A stretch of 64,000 nt of DNA, from positions 1,116,001-1,180,000 of the forward strand of contig JBGAJN010000001.1 of assembly GCA_044224905.1 (NCBI GenBank), read 5' to 3'. The notes under the pieces were generated by a model. It was not told the DNA's origin. It ran no database searches and saw nothing but the letters and a program-made list of their open reading frames with translations. The stretch's first letter is position 1. The number at the start of each line of letters is the position of its first letter. The DNA comes from JBGAJN01 sp044224905 (GTDB lineage Bacteria; Verrucomicrobiota; Verrucomicrobiia; Limisphaerales; JBGAJN01). Shown piece by piece: positions 48,701 to 56,891 of the stretch. The translations under genes and the position numbers were made by a program.

Positions 48701-48963
48701 GCCTCGTCGACGACGTGCGCCTCTCCGACTCCGCGCTCGGCGTGGACCAATTGCTCTTCACGAACGAAGGCATCAACAAGCACACCGTCGGCTATTGGCA
48801 ATTTGAGGCGAAGCCCGACGTCTTCCGCGACTCGACTGGGCACGGCCTGAACATCACGCCCGTCGGCTTGGTTTCCAAAGCGAAGACCGATCCGCGCAAG
48901 GCCGCTCTCCTGGATTTCTGCCATGTGCTGCTGAACTCGAACGAATTTCTCTACGTCGAATAA
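45730..48963 (+). CDS. exported DUF1549/DUF1553 cytochrome with LamG insert (PSCyt type)
   Basis: A 1077-aa exported protein. A signal peptide covers about residues 1-24. A cytochrome c-like domain with CFKCH at 43-47 (PSCyt1) is followed by DUF1549 from about residue 150 (WWAYQSLKP, RRLYFDLWGLPPTPADVD, YGERWARYWLDLVRYADSDG). A coiled helical part follows, then DUF1553 from about 555 (ALAEWLTQPDNPF, VNRVWQQHFGRGL). A LamG-like domain of about 190 residues is inserted before the last DUF1553 element, FCHVLLNSNEFLYVE. The ATG at 45730 is chosen over a GTG at 45682 because it starts the signal peptide. It pairs with the DUF1501 gene 15 nt downstream, a common PVC-phylum unit of unknown function. 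Confidence 0.92.
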   Translation: MHAAFRSAQAALAVACCSVSVSAATSDAELFELKVQPILREHCFKCHSHGAERIKGGLVMDSASALLTGGDTGPAIVPGQPEKSLLITAIKQTGELKMPAKANKLSDDDIAVIEQWIKAGAPAPASKAVAGSTSSTLPNGPAKRVGKITDEDRKWWAYQSLKPVTPPTVKNSKWARNDSDRFVLARLESEGLQPAAEAPRAILIRRLYFDLWGLPPTPADVDAFVNDKSADAYDKLVDKLLASSHYGERWARYWLDLVRYADSDGYRLDSFRPNAWRYRDYVINALNTDKPYDRFIKEQLAGDELFPGDPEATIATGYLCHWIYEYNNRDAEGQWKNIMIDITDTTGDVFLGAGLQCARCHDHKFDPILQKDYFALQAFFSGILPHEETVAATAAQRADHAARSKAWNEKTASIRKQIEAIEAKHKKSAEKSAVEKFPEEVQAMMRKPAAERTPYEHQVAELAYRQVTYEYARLDSRLKGEEKEKYLALKKQLAEHDKLKPAPLPIALAATDLGPNAASVTIPKKGNTPIEPAFLTVLGDVKPNIKPLPNSTGRRTALAEWLTQPDNPFTARVVVNRVWQQHFGRGLAANASDFGKLGEKPSHPELLDWLATRFVADGWSLKKLHKLIVTSATYRQASKNTNADTAKLKDPENRLLWRANTRRLEAEQIRDAVYSVTGELDEKAGGPGSNFSEPRRSIYCKFLRNTRDPLIDVFDAPFWFTSASSRDTTTTPVQSLLLINSQFMLQRAKALAGRLEKDASMDDAKLIERAYQLTFGRAPKPAETEAAIRFLREQPSRIDTERASSAKAAFLYDKIPYRDGQAAIMSLEGAQSRFEVPDNEALPHSDFTIESYVLLRSVDESAGVRTIASKWTGSPKEGGWGFGVTGKKSRRKPQTLVLQIYGKKLDGSFSEEALFSDQNIQLNKPYYLAVSVKLARDGKPGEATFFVKDLSNDDEPLLIAKLPHKVAGGFENHHPFAIGGRAAKKGGNFDGLVDDVRLSDSALGVDQLLFTNEGINKHTVGYWQFEAKPDVFRDSTGHGLNITPVGLVSKAKTDPRKAALLDFCHVLLNSNEFLYVE

Positions 48964-48977
48964 CTGAACGCGCCGCC

Positions 48978-50429
48978 ATGAAAAACAACTTCGATCCCCG
49001 CTGTTTTAAATTCGATCACGCGCAAAACCGCCGCGAGTTCCTCGCCAAGACGGGCGGTGGCTTTGGCTCGCTCGCGATGGCGCATTTGCTCGGACAACAA
49101 AACGCGTTCGCCAGCAAGACGCCGGTGAATTCGCCGCTGAATCCGAAGAGGCCGCAGTTTTTGCAGCGCGCGAAGTCGGTAATCTTCCTGTTCATGGAAG
49201 GCGGGCCGAGCCAGATGGATTTGTTCGATCCGAAACCGAACTTGCGCAAATACGCCGGCCAGCCGTTGCCGAAGAGTTTCACCAAGGGCCTCATCACCGC
49301 GATGGGCGAGGTCAATTCGCCGATCCTCGCCGACAAGCGCGAGTGGAAGCAACATGGCCAAAGCGGCCTGTGGGTTTCCGACTGGCTCCCGCACACCGCG
49401 GGCATGGCCGACGAAATCGCCGTCATCCGTTCGTGCGTCGCCGACGGCATCAATCACTCGGCCGGCGTCTGCCAGATGAACACCGGCTCGATCCTCGGCG
49501 GGCGCCCGTCGCTCGGCGCGTGGGTCAGTTACGGCCTCGGCACAGAGAACACCGACCTGCCGGCATTCGTCGTGATGCAGGACAACCAGTCCAGCGTCGT
49601 GAATGGCCCGCGCAATTGGAGCGCCGGTTTCATGCCCGCGCTTTATCAGGGCATCCGCATCCAGGGCGGCAACGAGCCGATTCCCAACCTCAATACACCC
49701 GAAGGTGTCACGCCCTCGCAGCAACGCGGCAAGCTCGATTTCCTCAACTCGATGAACCGGCAATACGCCGACGCGCATCCGGACCAGAGCGAACTCGAAG
49801 CGCGCATTGCCAGTTACGAACTCGCCTTCCGCATGCAGGCCGAAGCACCGGGCGCCGTCGACATCGCCGACGAGTCCGAAGCGACTAAGAAGATTTACGG
49901 CATGGACCAGAAGGACACCGCCACGATGGGCCGCCTCTGCCTGCTCGCGCGCCGCATGGTCGAACGCGGCACGCGCTTCGTGCAGGTCTATCACGGCGCG
50001 GGCAGCAAATGGGACGCGCACAGCAAGATTGAATCGAACCATTCCAACCTCTGCGCCGCGATGGATAAACCCGTTGCCGGTCTGCTGCGTGATTTAAAAT
50101 CCCGCGGCCTCCTCGACGAAACGCTCGTCGTGTGGGGCGGAGAATTCGGCCGCACGCCGATGAGTGAAAAAGGCGACGGCCGCGACCATAACCCAACCGG
50201 CTTTACCATGTGGATGGCTGGCGGCGGCGTGAAAGGCGGCCAAACCATCGGAACCACCGACGAGTTCGGCCTCTACGCCGTCGAAGATCGCCTGCACGTG
50301 CACGACCTGCACGCGACGATCATGTGGTTGATGGGCATGGACAGCCTCAAAGTCACCTACAACTACAAGGGTCGTCCCGAGAACCCAACCCTCAACGAAG
50401 GCGTGGCGTATCGGAAGATTGCCGGGTAG
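48978..50429 (+). CDS. DUF1501 protein with twin-arginine signal
   Basis: A 483-aa protein of the DUF1501 family, related to the alkaline phosphatase/sulfatase fold. A twin-arginine signal is clear in the first 30 residues (NRREFLAKTGGG). FMEGGPSQMDLFDPKP near residue 75 is the family hallmark, and a WGGEFGRTPMSE motif lies near residue 385. It almost always accompanies a DUF1549/DUF1553 cytochrome, as here; the pair may act on extracytoplasmic substrates, but none is proven. Its 3' end overlaps the convergent PEP-CTERM gene by 38 bp. Confidence 0.92.
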   Translation: MKNNFDPRCFKFDHAQNRREFLAKTGGGFGSLAMAHLLGQQNAFASKTPVNSPLNPKRPQFLQRAKSVIFLFMEGGPSQMDLFDPKPNLRKYAGQPLPKSFTKGLITAMGEVNSPILADKREWKQHGQSGLWVSDWLPHTAGMADEIAVIRSCVADGINHSAGVCQMNTGSILGGRPSLGAWVSYGLGTENTDLPAFVVMQDNQSSVVNGPRNWSAGFMPALYQGIRIQGGNEPIPNLNTPEGVTPSQQRGKLDFLNSMNRQYADAHPDQSELEARIASYELAFRMQAEAPGAVDIADESEATKKIYGMDQKDTATMGRLCLLARRMVERGTRFVQVYHGAGSKWDAHSKIESNHSNLCAAMDKPVAGLLRDLKSRGLLDETLVVWGGEFGRTPMSEKGDGRDHNPTGFTMWMAGGGVKGGQTIGTTDEFGLYAVEDRLHVHDLHATIMWLMGMDSLKVTYNYKGRPENPTLNEGVAYRKIAG

Positions 50430-52434
50430 GCGATCGCTGGGTGGTCGTGCCCGCTGAAGCGGTTCGGCGGTATACCGATCGACCACGCACAAGCAACACC
50501 GCCGCACCCAATCCAACGAGCACCACCGTCGCCGGTTCCGGCACACCGACCGGCACCAATTCACCTGTGCTCAGTAGGATCGCGCCAGGGGCGTAGCCTT
50601 CGAACTGCACGTCGGCGAGGAAGGCGGCGGTGACGCTGTTCGTTGTGGTGATCAAGAATTCATCCGTGCCGCCGCCGATGCCGGGCGTACCTTCCCAATT
50701 TGAAATGTGCAAAAGATTGCCGGCGGCGTGCGCGGCGAGGTCGCTGAAGGAAAGAATCTGTGCCGTGCCCAAGGGACCGAAATCAACGATCGATTCCGCC
50801 GTTTGCGACAGCCCGCCGAGGCTCGGTCCTTGCGTATTCCCTTCCAGCGCGAAGGTGCCGCCGACCAGAAACACAGGCGTGCCCGTCGCGAGCGCATCAT
50901 TCGTGCCTGCTTGCAAACGACCACCGCTCTGGATGCTCAAACCGAGAGCGCTGGTCACCATGCCGCCGTTGAGGAATACCGTCGCATTGGAACGAACCGT
51001 CAAGCCGGCACTGAGGAAGTGCCCGTTGGTGCCTTCGAGGATGAGGCTCGCGCTGCCGGAACCATTTCCAACGACGAAGGCGCTGCCGTTTATGTTTGTC
51101 AAACCACGCGTGCGGAAGATGCCATTATTGAACTGCATCACTCCCGCAACATTGGTTATCACCAAACGATCGGCGTTGATGCTTCCGCCGTTGAATATCA
51201 GACTCCCACGCCGAACGTCGAGCCTGCCTCCGACTGCGGCGTTGGTTACCGTAAGGAATCCGTCGCTAACGCGCACGATGTTTGCAGTTGCACTTGGTCC
51301 CCCGCTGGTCGCGAGACCGGTTGCTGTCACGGTGGCGCCATTACTCACCGTCAGTTGGTTGCCGCTGGTAGAGGCGCCCGAGGCTCCAAGGGTTATGGTG
51401 TTCAAACTATTCCAAACAGCGCCTGTGCCGGTGACCAGCACGGCTGCGTTAGTGGCTCCGCTTCCGATCGTGCTGGCCCCCGAGGTGGTCAGCGCGTAAT
51501 TGCTGATGACAAGTTGCGTTCCCACGCTGCGGGCATTGCCGACCGTCAAACTTGCGAGCCGGTTTGAAACGAATTGAAACTGGTTCGTCGTGAAATCATT
51601 CAGGGCATAGCCGCCGGCGGAATTGGTCATGTAAAAGACGGTGTTGTTCTCTCCCAGAACCAAGTTGCCGATGTTGGTGAGCGCAGACGTGGCATCAATG
51701 GTTATGGTGTTCCCATTTGCCGCGATGCCCCACGTCAACGTTGAACCCCGCAGGTTCCAGGTAGAGCCGGAAAGCAGCGTCACGTTGTTGTTGATCGAGT
51801 TGGTCCCGCCCAGCGTCAACCCGCGGCTGTCGAGCGTCCCGCCGATCGCCAGCACACTGTTGCCCGCTGCGGAATACCCCGCTGCAGGAGCGAAGTTGAC
51901 GCCAAGAAAAACCGCGTTGCTCACCGACACCTGGCCGCCATCCGTCACCACTAATTGATGGGAGCCAAAAAAGTCACCAATCCTGAGGAAGCTGGAATTC
52001 GTCCAGAGTGAGCCGGCACCTGTAACCAGGACGGAATTGCTCATGCCACCCCGGCCGATGATTCCTGAAGCACTGGCCACTCGCGCGCCGTTGGTGACGA
52101 TCAACCGATTGAAAGCCCCGTCGAAGCCGACAATTAATTGCCCCGAATTCGTCCAGAACGATCCCGGGTTACTCACAATCACTGTGTTGCTGTTTCCCCC
52201 ACCGCCGATCGTGGCGCTGCTGTTCGCTACGATCCCAGAATTGTTAATGATTAAGAGAGTAGAATCTCCATTGGTTCCCACCGTCAACGGTCCGCCCACC
52301 GTCGTTACGCCTCCCGAAATTATATTCGTCTGCCCATCGGCGACGAGTTGGGCGGAGGCGGTGGCGGTGAGCAGCGCGAGGGACGCGGCGAGGGCGGTGA
52401 GAGTCCGGGCGATGAATGAATGGGTGGTATTCAT
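50392..52434 (-). CDS. exported autotransporter-like repeat protein with PEP-CTERM sorting signal
   Basis: A 680-aa protein with a signal peptide of about 28 residues (ending ASAQLV). The body is made of glycine/serine/asparagine-rich beta repeats such as VTGAGSLWTNSS, LRIGDFFGSHQLVVTDGGQVS and ITLGASGASTSGNQLTVSNGA, the pattern of passenger-domain-associated beta-helix repeats. Near residue 631 there is VPEPATVVLVGLGAAVLLVRGR, a PEP-CTERM motif with hydrophobic helix and basic end, which implies sorting by an exosortase. About 24 residues follow the basic end, longer than usual. That tail overlaps the DUF1501 gene on the other strand, which suggests a lost stop codon. Confidence 0.88.
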   Translation of the reverse strand: MNTTHSFIARTLTALAASLALLTATASAQLVADGQTNIISGGVTTVGGPLTVGTNGDSTLLIINNSGIVANSSATIGGGGNSNTVIVSNPGSFWTNSGQLIVGFDGAFNRLIVTNGARVASASGIIGRGGMSNSVLVTGAGSLWTNSSFLRIGDFFGSHQLVVTDGGQVSVSNAVFLGVNFAPAAGYSAAGNSVLAIGGTLDSRGLTLGGTNSINNNVTLLSGSTWNLRGSTLTWGIAANGNTITIDATSALTNIGNLVLGENNTVFYMTNSAGGYALNDFTTNQFQFVSNRLASLTVGNARSVGTQLVISNYALTTSGASTIGSGATNAAVLVTGTGAVWNSLNTITLGASGASTSGNQLTVSNGATVTATGLATSGGPSATANIVRVSDGFLTVTNAAVGGRLDVRRGSLIFNGGSINADRLVITNVAGVMQFNNGIFRTRGLTNINGSAFVVGNGSGSASLILEGTNGHFLSAGLTVRSNATVFLNGGMVTSALGLSIQSGGRLQAGTNDALATGTPVFLVGGTFALEGNTQGPSLGGLSQTAESIVDFGPLGTAQILSFSDLAAHAAGNLLHISNWEGTPGIGGGTDEFLITTTNSVTAAFLADVQFEGYAPGAILLSTGELVPVGVPEPATVVLVGLGAAVLLVRGRSVYRRTASAGTTTQRSPTRQSSDTPRLR

Positions 52435-52635
52435 AGCATTTCGGTTGGCTTGTAGTCCGTGCTTTAGGAAGCGCGGCTCCGGGTTGTTTTTTCCTTCTGG
52501 GACGTTCGGATTAACTCAGGGATGCCGTCGGATTTCAAGTGAATTCAGAACGGAAGTCGCCACTGTAACGGGCGTGGCAGCCGTGTTCAACGGACCAGCG
52601 GAATTGAACAAACGGTCATCCTTTAGAAATTCGGC

Positions 52636-52657
52636 GGACGGCTGGGGACAGCCGTCC
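52636..52657. repeat. 9-bp perfect palindromic hairpin
   Basis: GGACGGCTG at 52636-52644 pairs with CAGCCGTCC at 52649-52657 around GGGA. It is followed by CTACC, a combination that I associate with dispersed palindromic elements in Verrucomicrobia; the family link is from memory. Confidence 0.7.
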
Positions 52658-52829
52658 CTACCTTGGGCGTTGCCGCACGAAGTTCCAAAGGGGCGACGAT
52701 TCGAGTGTTGGCCGAGACTCGTTCACAACGGAACTAAACGGGGTCTAAGCGGGGGTGGTCCCTCTCGGGGTCGAAAATGCTTAAACATATATGGAAAAGC
52801 TACTTAGGTGGTAGAATGCTCGAGCAAAA

Positions 52830-53015
52830 TGCTCGGAAACCGGAGCTTCGAGGTCCGAAAGAGGAGCTTTTTGTTCGGAATTCGGAGCGAAAAGGTCGGA
52901 TTTCGAACCCCAATACTCGGACTTCCGACCCTTTTGTGTCGGATCATGGAGTTCCGCCCTCGGGATTCCTAGCTCGGAGGTCGGCGTTCGGAGCAATTCA
53001 CTCGGGCTTCCGACA
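52830..53015. repeat. degenerate CGGA/TCCGA tandem array
   Basis: Repeated CTCGGA, TTCGGA, TTCCGA and CCGGAG hexamers recur every 10-25 nt with variable spacers; for example TTCGGAATTCGGAG, CTCGGACTTCCGACC and CTCGGAGGTCGGCGTTCGGAG. In one minus-strand frame this gives SEL/SEY/SDL units. The array looks like a decayed short repeat, not selected coding sequence. Confidence 0.6.
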
Positions 53016-53233
53016 TCCAAGGTGCGGTCGCCGAGAATTTCGGTCCGGCGTTTGGCCACGATTTTGGGCGGGCCGAATTTCATCGTAGATGAGTTCAGGC
53101 GATCTTCGCTGAGCCAGTGCTCGTTTCGAAAATGCGTCTCCGGCATTGAACCGCACCGCGCGAATTCCACTCGAATCGGAACTCAGGCTTCCCATTTGGT
53201 TCCCCCACACTTACTCTTCCGCGAAATTTTTGA

Positions 53234-54286
53234 ATGAAAGTCCTGTTTGATTCACGGAAGCCCGACCAACCGGTCATTTCCGTCATCATTCCATACAAGA
53301 ACGCCTCGCCCACGATTTTGGTTTCCCTCGACAGCTTGGCGCGGCAGACGCCGGACTTTCCGTTTGAAGTAATTTTCGCGGACGGTTGCTCGGACGATGA
53401 CTCGGTCGAGTTGATCAAGAATCATCCGCTGGCGCAGAAGCCACGCGTGTCGGTGAGCGTCATTACCTTCCCGCCGGAAAAGAGCGGCCAGATGCCGGCG
53501 ACGAATGCGGCGGTGAAGATCGCCCGTGCGGAGTTCATTCTGCTGATGCAGGCGGACGTAAAGGTGGTCGATCCTCAGGCGTTGACGAAGATCGTGAAGT
53601 GTTTCGACAACCCGAAGATGATCGGGACGTTGTTCACGATGCTCGGAGCGGGTGAGGATTTTCGGAAATACAATTTCTGGGGGCAGGTCTTCAACGCGCG
53701 TTATGAAGGGCATCGGGTCGAGAATCATTTCGACACGAAGTTCAACGCGTTGCGGAAATCCGTCTTCGAGAAAATCGGCGGCTACGACGAGGTGAATCAG
53801 GCGCTCGCAGGTGGCGATACCGACCTCTACATGCGCCTGTTGAAGGAGGGTGCATTCGCCCCCACGGACATCGAAGGCTGGCATCAGCACGGTCTCGGGC
53901 AGGAGTTCACCTTCGGCGGTTGCGTTAAGAAATACTGCCGAAACGCCGAAGCAGCGGGTGTGGCCGTGCATTACAATTTGCAGAAACCGAGCCTCGGGCT
54001 GTTCATCGGCATCGCGCAGCAACTGTTCATCTGCCTGATGTGCCTGCTGTCGCTCGTGCCTTTGACGTGGCCGTGGACGCCGCTCGCGGTGTTCGCGCTG
54101 GGGGTGTTCTGGCAGAAGGATTCCTATGTACACTGCCGCGGCTGGCGGGTGATTTACCTGCCGTTCTTCGGCGTCCTCGGTTTGTATGTGTTCACGTGGT
54201 ATTACCTCTCAGGATTGATCCTGAAGAAGACGCGATTCCAGTTCAGCAACCGCATGGGCAAGGCCACGACCAAGATTCAGGGTTGA
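53234..54286 (+). CDS. family 2 glycosyltransferase, membrane-associated
   Basis: A 350-aa GT-A transferase. The N-terminal domain shows ISVIIPYKNASPTILVSLDSL, FADGCSDDDSV and the metal motif QADVKV; GGDTDLYMRL is the acceptor/base region. Two or three hydrophobic segments at residues 250-330 suggest membrane attachment. It probably transfers a sugar to a lipid-linked glycan on the cytoplasmic face. It opens the rightward polysaccharide cluster after the gene-poor stretch. Confidence 0.88.
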   Translation: MKVLFDSRKPDQPVISVIIPYKNASPTILVSLDSLARQTPDFPFEVIFADGCSDDDSVELIKNHPLAQKPRVSVSVITFPPEKSGQMPATNAAVKIARAEFILLMQADVKVVDPQALTKIVKCFDNPKMIGTLFTMLGAGEDFRKYNFWGQVFNARYEGHRVENHFDTKFNALRKSVFEKIGGYDEVNQALAGGDTDLYMRLLKEGAFAPTDIEGWHQHGLGQEFTFGGCVKKYCRNAEAAGVAVHYNLQKPSLGLFIGIAQQLFICLMCLLSLVPLTWPWTPLAVFALGVFWQKDSYVHCRGWRVIYLPFFGVLGLYVFTWYYLSGLILKKTRFQFSNRMGKATTKIQG

Positions 54287-54364
54287 CCCTCCATAACAAC
54301 AAAATTAGCCTCGCACGAAATTTTTCACGATGTTCCGCTCGAACCCCATCAACCCCTTCTCCCT

Positions 54365-55291
54365 GTGAGCCGCCTCGCTGAAGCACTTAAGGGAAACTTC
54401 GTCGTCGCCAACCTCGGCTGCATCGGCGATTGGGATTACGGGTTGCCGTCGGAACTCAAGGCGGCGCTGACCTTGATTGAGATCGATGCCGGCGGCGGTG
54501 CGTGGACAGGCGGCGGTTATTTCAAAAAGGTTGGCGTTAACCAGGTGATCGCCGGCGTGCCGGGCAAACAGAAATTCCGCAAGAACACCTTCGTGGGCAG
54601 TTGCTCGCTGCTAAAGCCGAACTTCGAACTCGTGAAAGCCTTCGGCATCGAACGCTATCACACGATGGAGAAGGAGCTCGACGTCGAGTGCACGACGATG
54701 CCGGCTGTGTTGGAGCAGAATGGTCTCAAGCACGTGGATTTTCTGAAGACCGACCTCGAAGGCGTGGACTTCGCGGTGGTAAAAAGTTGCGAAGCGATTC
54801 TGGACAAGCTGCTCGCAGTCCAATGCGAACTGCGTTTCGAACCGTTTTATCAGAACGAACCGCCGTTTCATGAAGTCGCTGCCTACTTGCACGCGCACGG
54901 CTTTGAATTGATCGGGATGTTCACTGAGTATTGGAAATACGCCACGGAACACCGCTTCTCGCAAAGCCACGGCAAACCGATCTACGCAGACTGCCTGTTC
55001 TTCCTGCGACCGGAAGTCGTGATGAAATTTCCCGAACCCTTGCGCGCCGCCGCATTCGCCAAGCAGATCGTCATCGCGGCGATGGTTGGCCAAAAGAATC
55101 ACGCGGAACATCTGCTGGAGACGTATCACGCGCAGCTTCCGGCGGACTGGCTGCCTCAGCTTCGATCGCTCGTGAAACCGCGCTTCCCCACGCCGCAGCA
55201 GATGATCGCCGGCTTCCGGAAGTTTTTCTGGCCGCTCGAACTCAAGCTGCGCTACCTGATCGGCTCCAGCCGCCACGTGGCGACCAAGTAA
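54365..55291 (+). CDS. FkbM-family methyltransferase
   Basis: A 308-aa protein of the FkbM SAM-dependent methyltransferase type, which often O-methylates sugars of surface polysaccharides. The cofactor fold starts around VVANLGCIGDWDYGL and IEIDAGG; the FLKTDLEGVDFAVVKSC motif is typical of FkbM. The start is GTG at 54365, overlapping the stop of a 12-codon mini-frame (see findings). No close ATG alternative exists in frame. It is followed 5 nt later by another methyltransferase. Confidence 0.8.
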   Translation: MSRLAEALKGNFVVANLGCIGDWDYGLPSELKAALTLIEIDAGGGAWTGGGYFKKVGVNQVIAGVPGKQKFRKNTFVGSCSLLKPNFELVKAFGIERYHTMEKELDVECTTMPAVLEQNGLKHVDFLKTDLEGVDFAVVKSCEAILDKLLAVQCELRFEPFYQNEPPFHEVAAYLHAHGFELIGMFTEYWKYATEHRFSQSHGKPIYADCLFFLRPEVVMKFPEPLRAAAFAKQIVIAAMVGQKNHAEHLLETYHAQLPADWLPQLRSLVKPRFPTPQQMIAGFRKFFWPLELKLRYLIGSSRHVATK

Positions 55292-55296
55292 AGGGC

Positions 55297-56046
55297 ATGA
55301 GTAACTTTCTCAAAAATACCGTTTACCGATACTACGCCTCGAGCTGCGACCAGTCGTATCATTGGGCGGGCGAGCTCATCGCGTCGTTGAAACCGAAGCG
55401 GTTGCTCGACGTCGGCTGCGGCGATGGTTCACGGCTCACGCACTACCTCAAACATCGTCCGGAAAAATTCTGCGGCGTCGAAGGCAACCCTCCCCTCGCC
55501 AAAGCAGCGCGCAAACGCGGCATGGAGATTTCCGCCTTCGATCTCAACGGCAAGTGGCCCTATTCGGACAATTCGTTCGATGGCATCCACTCCAGCCAGG
55601 TCATTGAACACGTGCACAACACACGGATGTTTCTCTGCGAAATTTTTCGAGTGCTCGCCCCCGGCGGCACCGCGGTGTTGACCTCGGAAAACCTGACGAG
55701 CTTTCTCAACCTTGGCGCGATGGTCATGGGTTACACGCCGTTTTCGTCGCAAAACGTCTGCGGCTGGTATGTCGGCAATCCGCTCGGGCTGCATTCCGGC
55801 GAGGAGTTCCCAGTCGATGTTTCCGGCGTGCCGCTGGATGACTCGGCGTTCTCAGGCATCTCCGGGCACAATCGCATTCTTTCCGTCGCACAAGCGCGGG
55901 ACCTGTTCTCCAAAGCTGGTTTTACCGATATACAGGTGAGCTCGATCGGCCTGATGCCGATTCCGCGCTGGCTGGGCAAACCGCTCGAGGGCTTGATGCC
56001 GCGGCGCGGACACTGGCTGTTGATGCGCGCATCGAAGCCGAAGTAA
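55297..56046 (+). CDS. class I SAM-dependent methyltransferase
   Basis: A 249-aa methyltransferase. LLDVGCGDGSRL is the SAM-binding loop, FDLNGKWPYSDNSFDGIHSSQVIEHV the region around the adenosyl site and LAPGGTAVLTSEN the motif after it. The ATG at 55297, just after the FkbM stop, is preferred over the longer open frame. The substrate is probably a sugar or lipid of the glycan made here, but this cannot be shown. Confidence 0.85.
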   Translation: MSNFLKNTVYRYYASSCDQSYHWAGELIASLKPKRLLDVGCGDGSRLTHYLKHRPEKFCGVEGNPPLAKAARKRGMEISAFDLNGKWPYSDNSFDGIHSSQVIEHVHNTRMFLCEIFRVLAPGGTAVLTSENLTSFLNLGAMVMGYTPFSSQNVCGWYVGNPLGLHSGEEFPVDVSGVPLDDSAFSGISGHNRILSVAQARDLFSKAGFTDIQVSSIGLMPIPRWLGKPLEGLMPRRGHWLLMRASKPK

Positions 56047-56081
56047 TTGACTGTAACCACACCGATAAATAAGCTCATACG

Positions 56082-56843
56082 ATGGTCGCCAATCAGAATT
56101 ACTACGAGACCCAACACTCGCAGGACCCCGGTTACGGCAAGTCCGTTTTCAACATCGGACGTTTGACGTCGTCAGCTGGCTTCCGCGCGTGGATGCAACG
56201 CCAGCAGGGGCGACCGATCCGCATGCTCGATGTCGGTTGCGGCAAGGGACAATTCCTCCTCGATCTTTCGCGGCATTTTCAGCAGAACGGTCAAACGGTC
56301 GAACGCATCGTCGGCCTCGATCTCGTGAAGACGGAGAAGAACGTCTTCACGGAAATCTCTCCCAAGCTCGAATTCTTCCAGCAGAGCGTGGACGGACAAA
56401 AGCTTCCGTTCCCGGACAACAGTTTTGACTTCGTTTCCTGCAACCACGTCGTGGAGCATATTTTTCAGACCGAAGCGCTCGTGCGCGAGTTCCATCGCGT
56501 CATGGACAAACGCGGCCTGTGCGTAATCAGCGTTCCGAACATCGCCGCGTGGATGAACCGCATCATGTTCCTCTTCGGCGGCCAACCGCTCGGCAGCGAA
56601 GTCGGTGTCGAAACCACCGCCTACGGTCTCTGGCCTGCCTTCATGAAGCCAAAACTCCAGCGCTTCGTGCCCTCAGGTCACATCCGCGATTTCACGCCCG
56701 GCTCATTGCGCGATTTGACCAGCGCCTGCGGTTTTCGTCCGCTCGGATTCTGGGCGCAGAACGGTGGCTTCATTTGTGGCATCAATCCGCGCCTAGACCG
56801 CAATCTCGGTATCGTCTTGGAATCGGCCAGCCGTAATTCCTGA
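56082..56843 (+). CDS. class I SAM-dependent methyltransferase
   Basis: A 253-aa methyltransferase, a second copy of the same general fold. MLDVGCGKGQFLLDL is the SAM loop, with PFPDNSFDFVSCNHVVEHI and a REFHRVMDKRGLCVISVPN motif. It is distinct in sequence from the preceding gene outside the core motifs. It likely also modifies a polysaccharide or a lipid carrier. Confidence 0.85.
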   Translation: MVANQNYYETQHSQDPGYGKSVFNIGRLTSSAGFRAWMQRQQGRPIRMLDVGCGKGQFLLDLSRHFQQNGQTVERIVGLDLVKTEKNVFTEISPKLEFFQQSVDGQKLPFPDNSFDFVSCNHVVEHIFQTEALVREFHRVMDKRGLCVISVPNIAAWMNRIMFLFGGQPLGSEVGVETTAYGLWPAFMKPKLQRFVPSGHIRDFTPGSLRDLTSACGFRPLGFWAQNGGFICGINPRLDRNLGIVLESASRNS

Positions 56844-56891
56844 CCGCCGGGTTTGTGTGAGTCCGCGCCGTTCCGTCATGCGACCGGGTTC

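Larger units (their letters stand above)
52435..53233. other. 799-nt gene-poor region with palindrome and degenerate repeats
   Basis: No convincing gene. The left part follows the PEP-CTERM start and should contain its promoter. A 9-bp palindrome is at 52636-52657. About 52830-53015 is a degenerate array rich in CTCGGA and TTCCGA. A 129-codon leftward frame (52781-53170) with SEL/SDL-type repeats is probably the translation of that array rather than a real gene. Confidence 0.6.

Noticed and set aside
52781..53170. 129-aa protein on the minus strand
   Set aside because: The frame mirrors a degenerate hexamer repeat and has no domain or clear ribosome binding site; treated as a repeat array, though kept as a finding.
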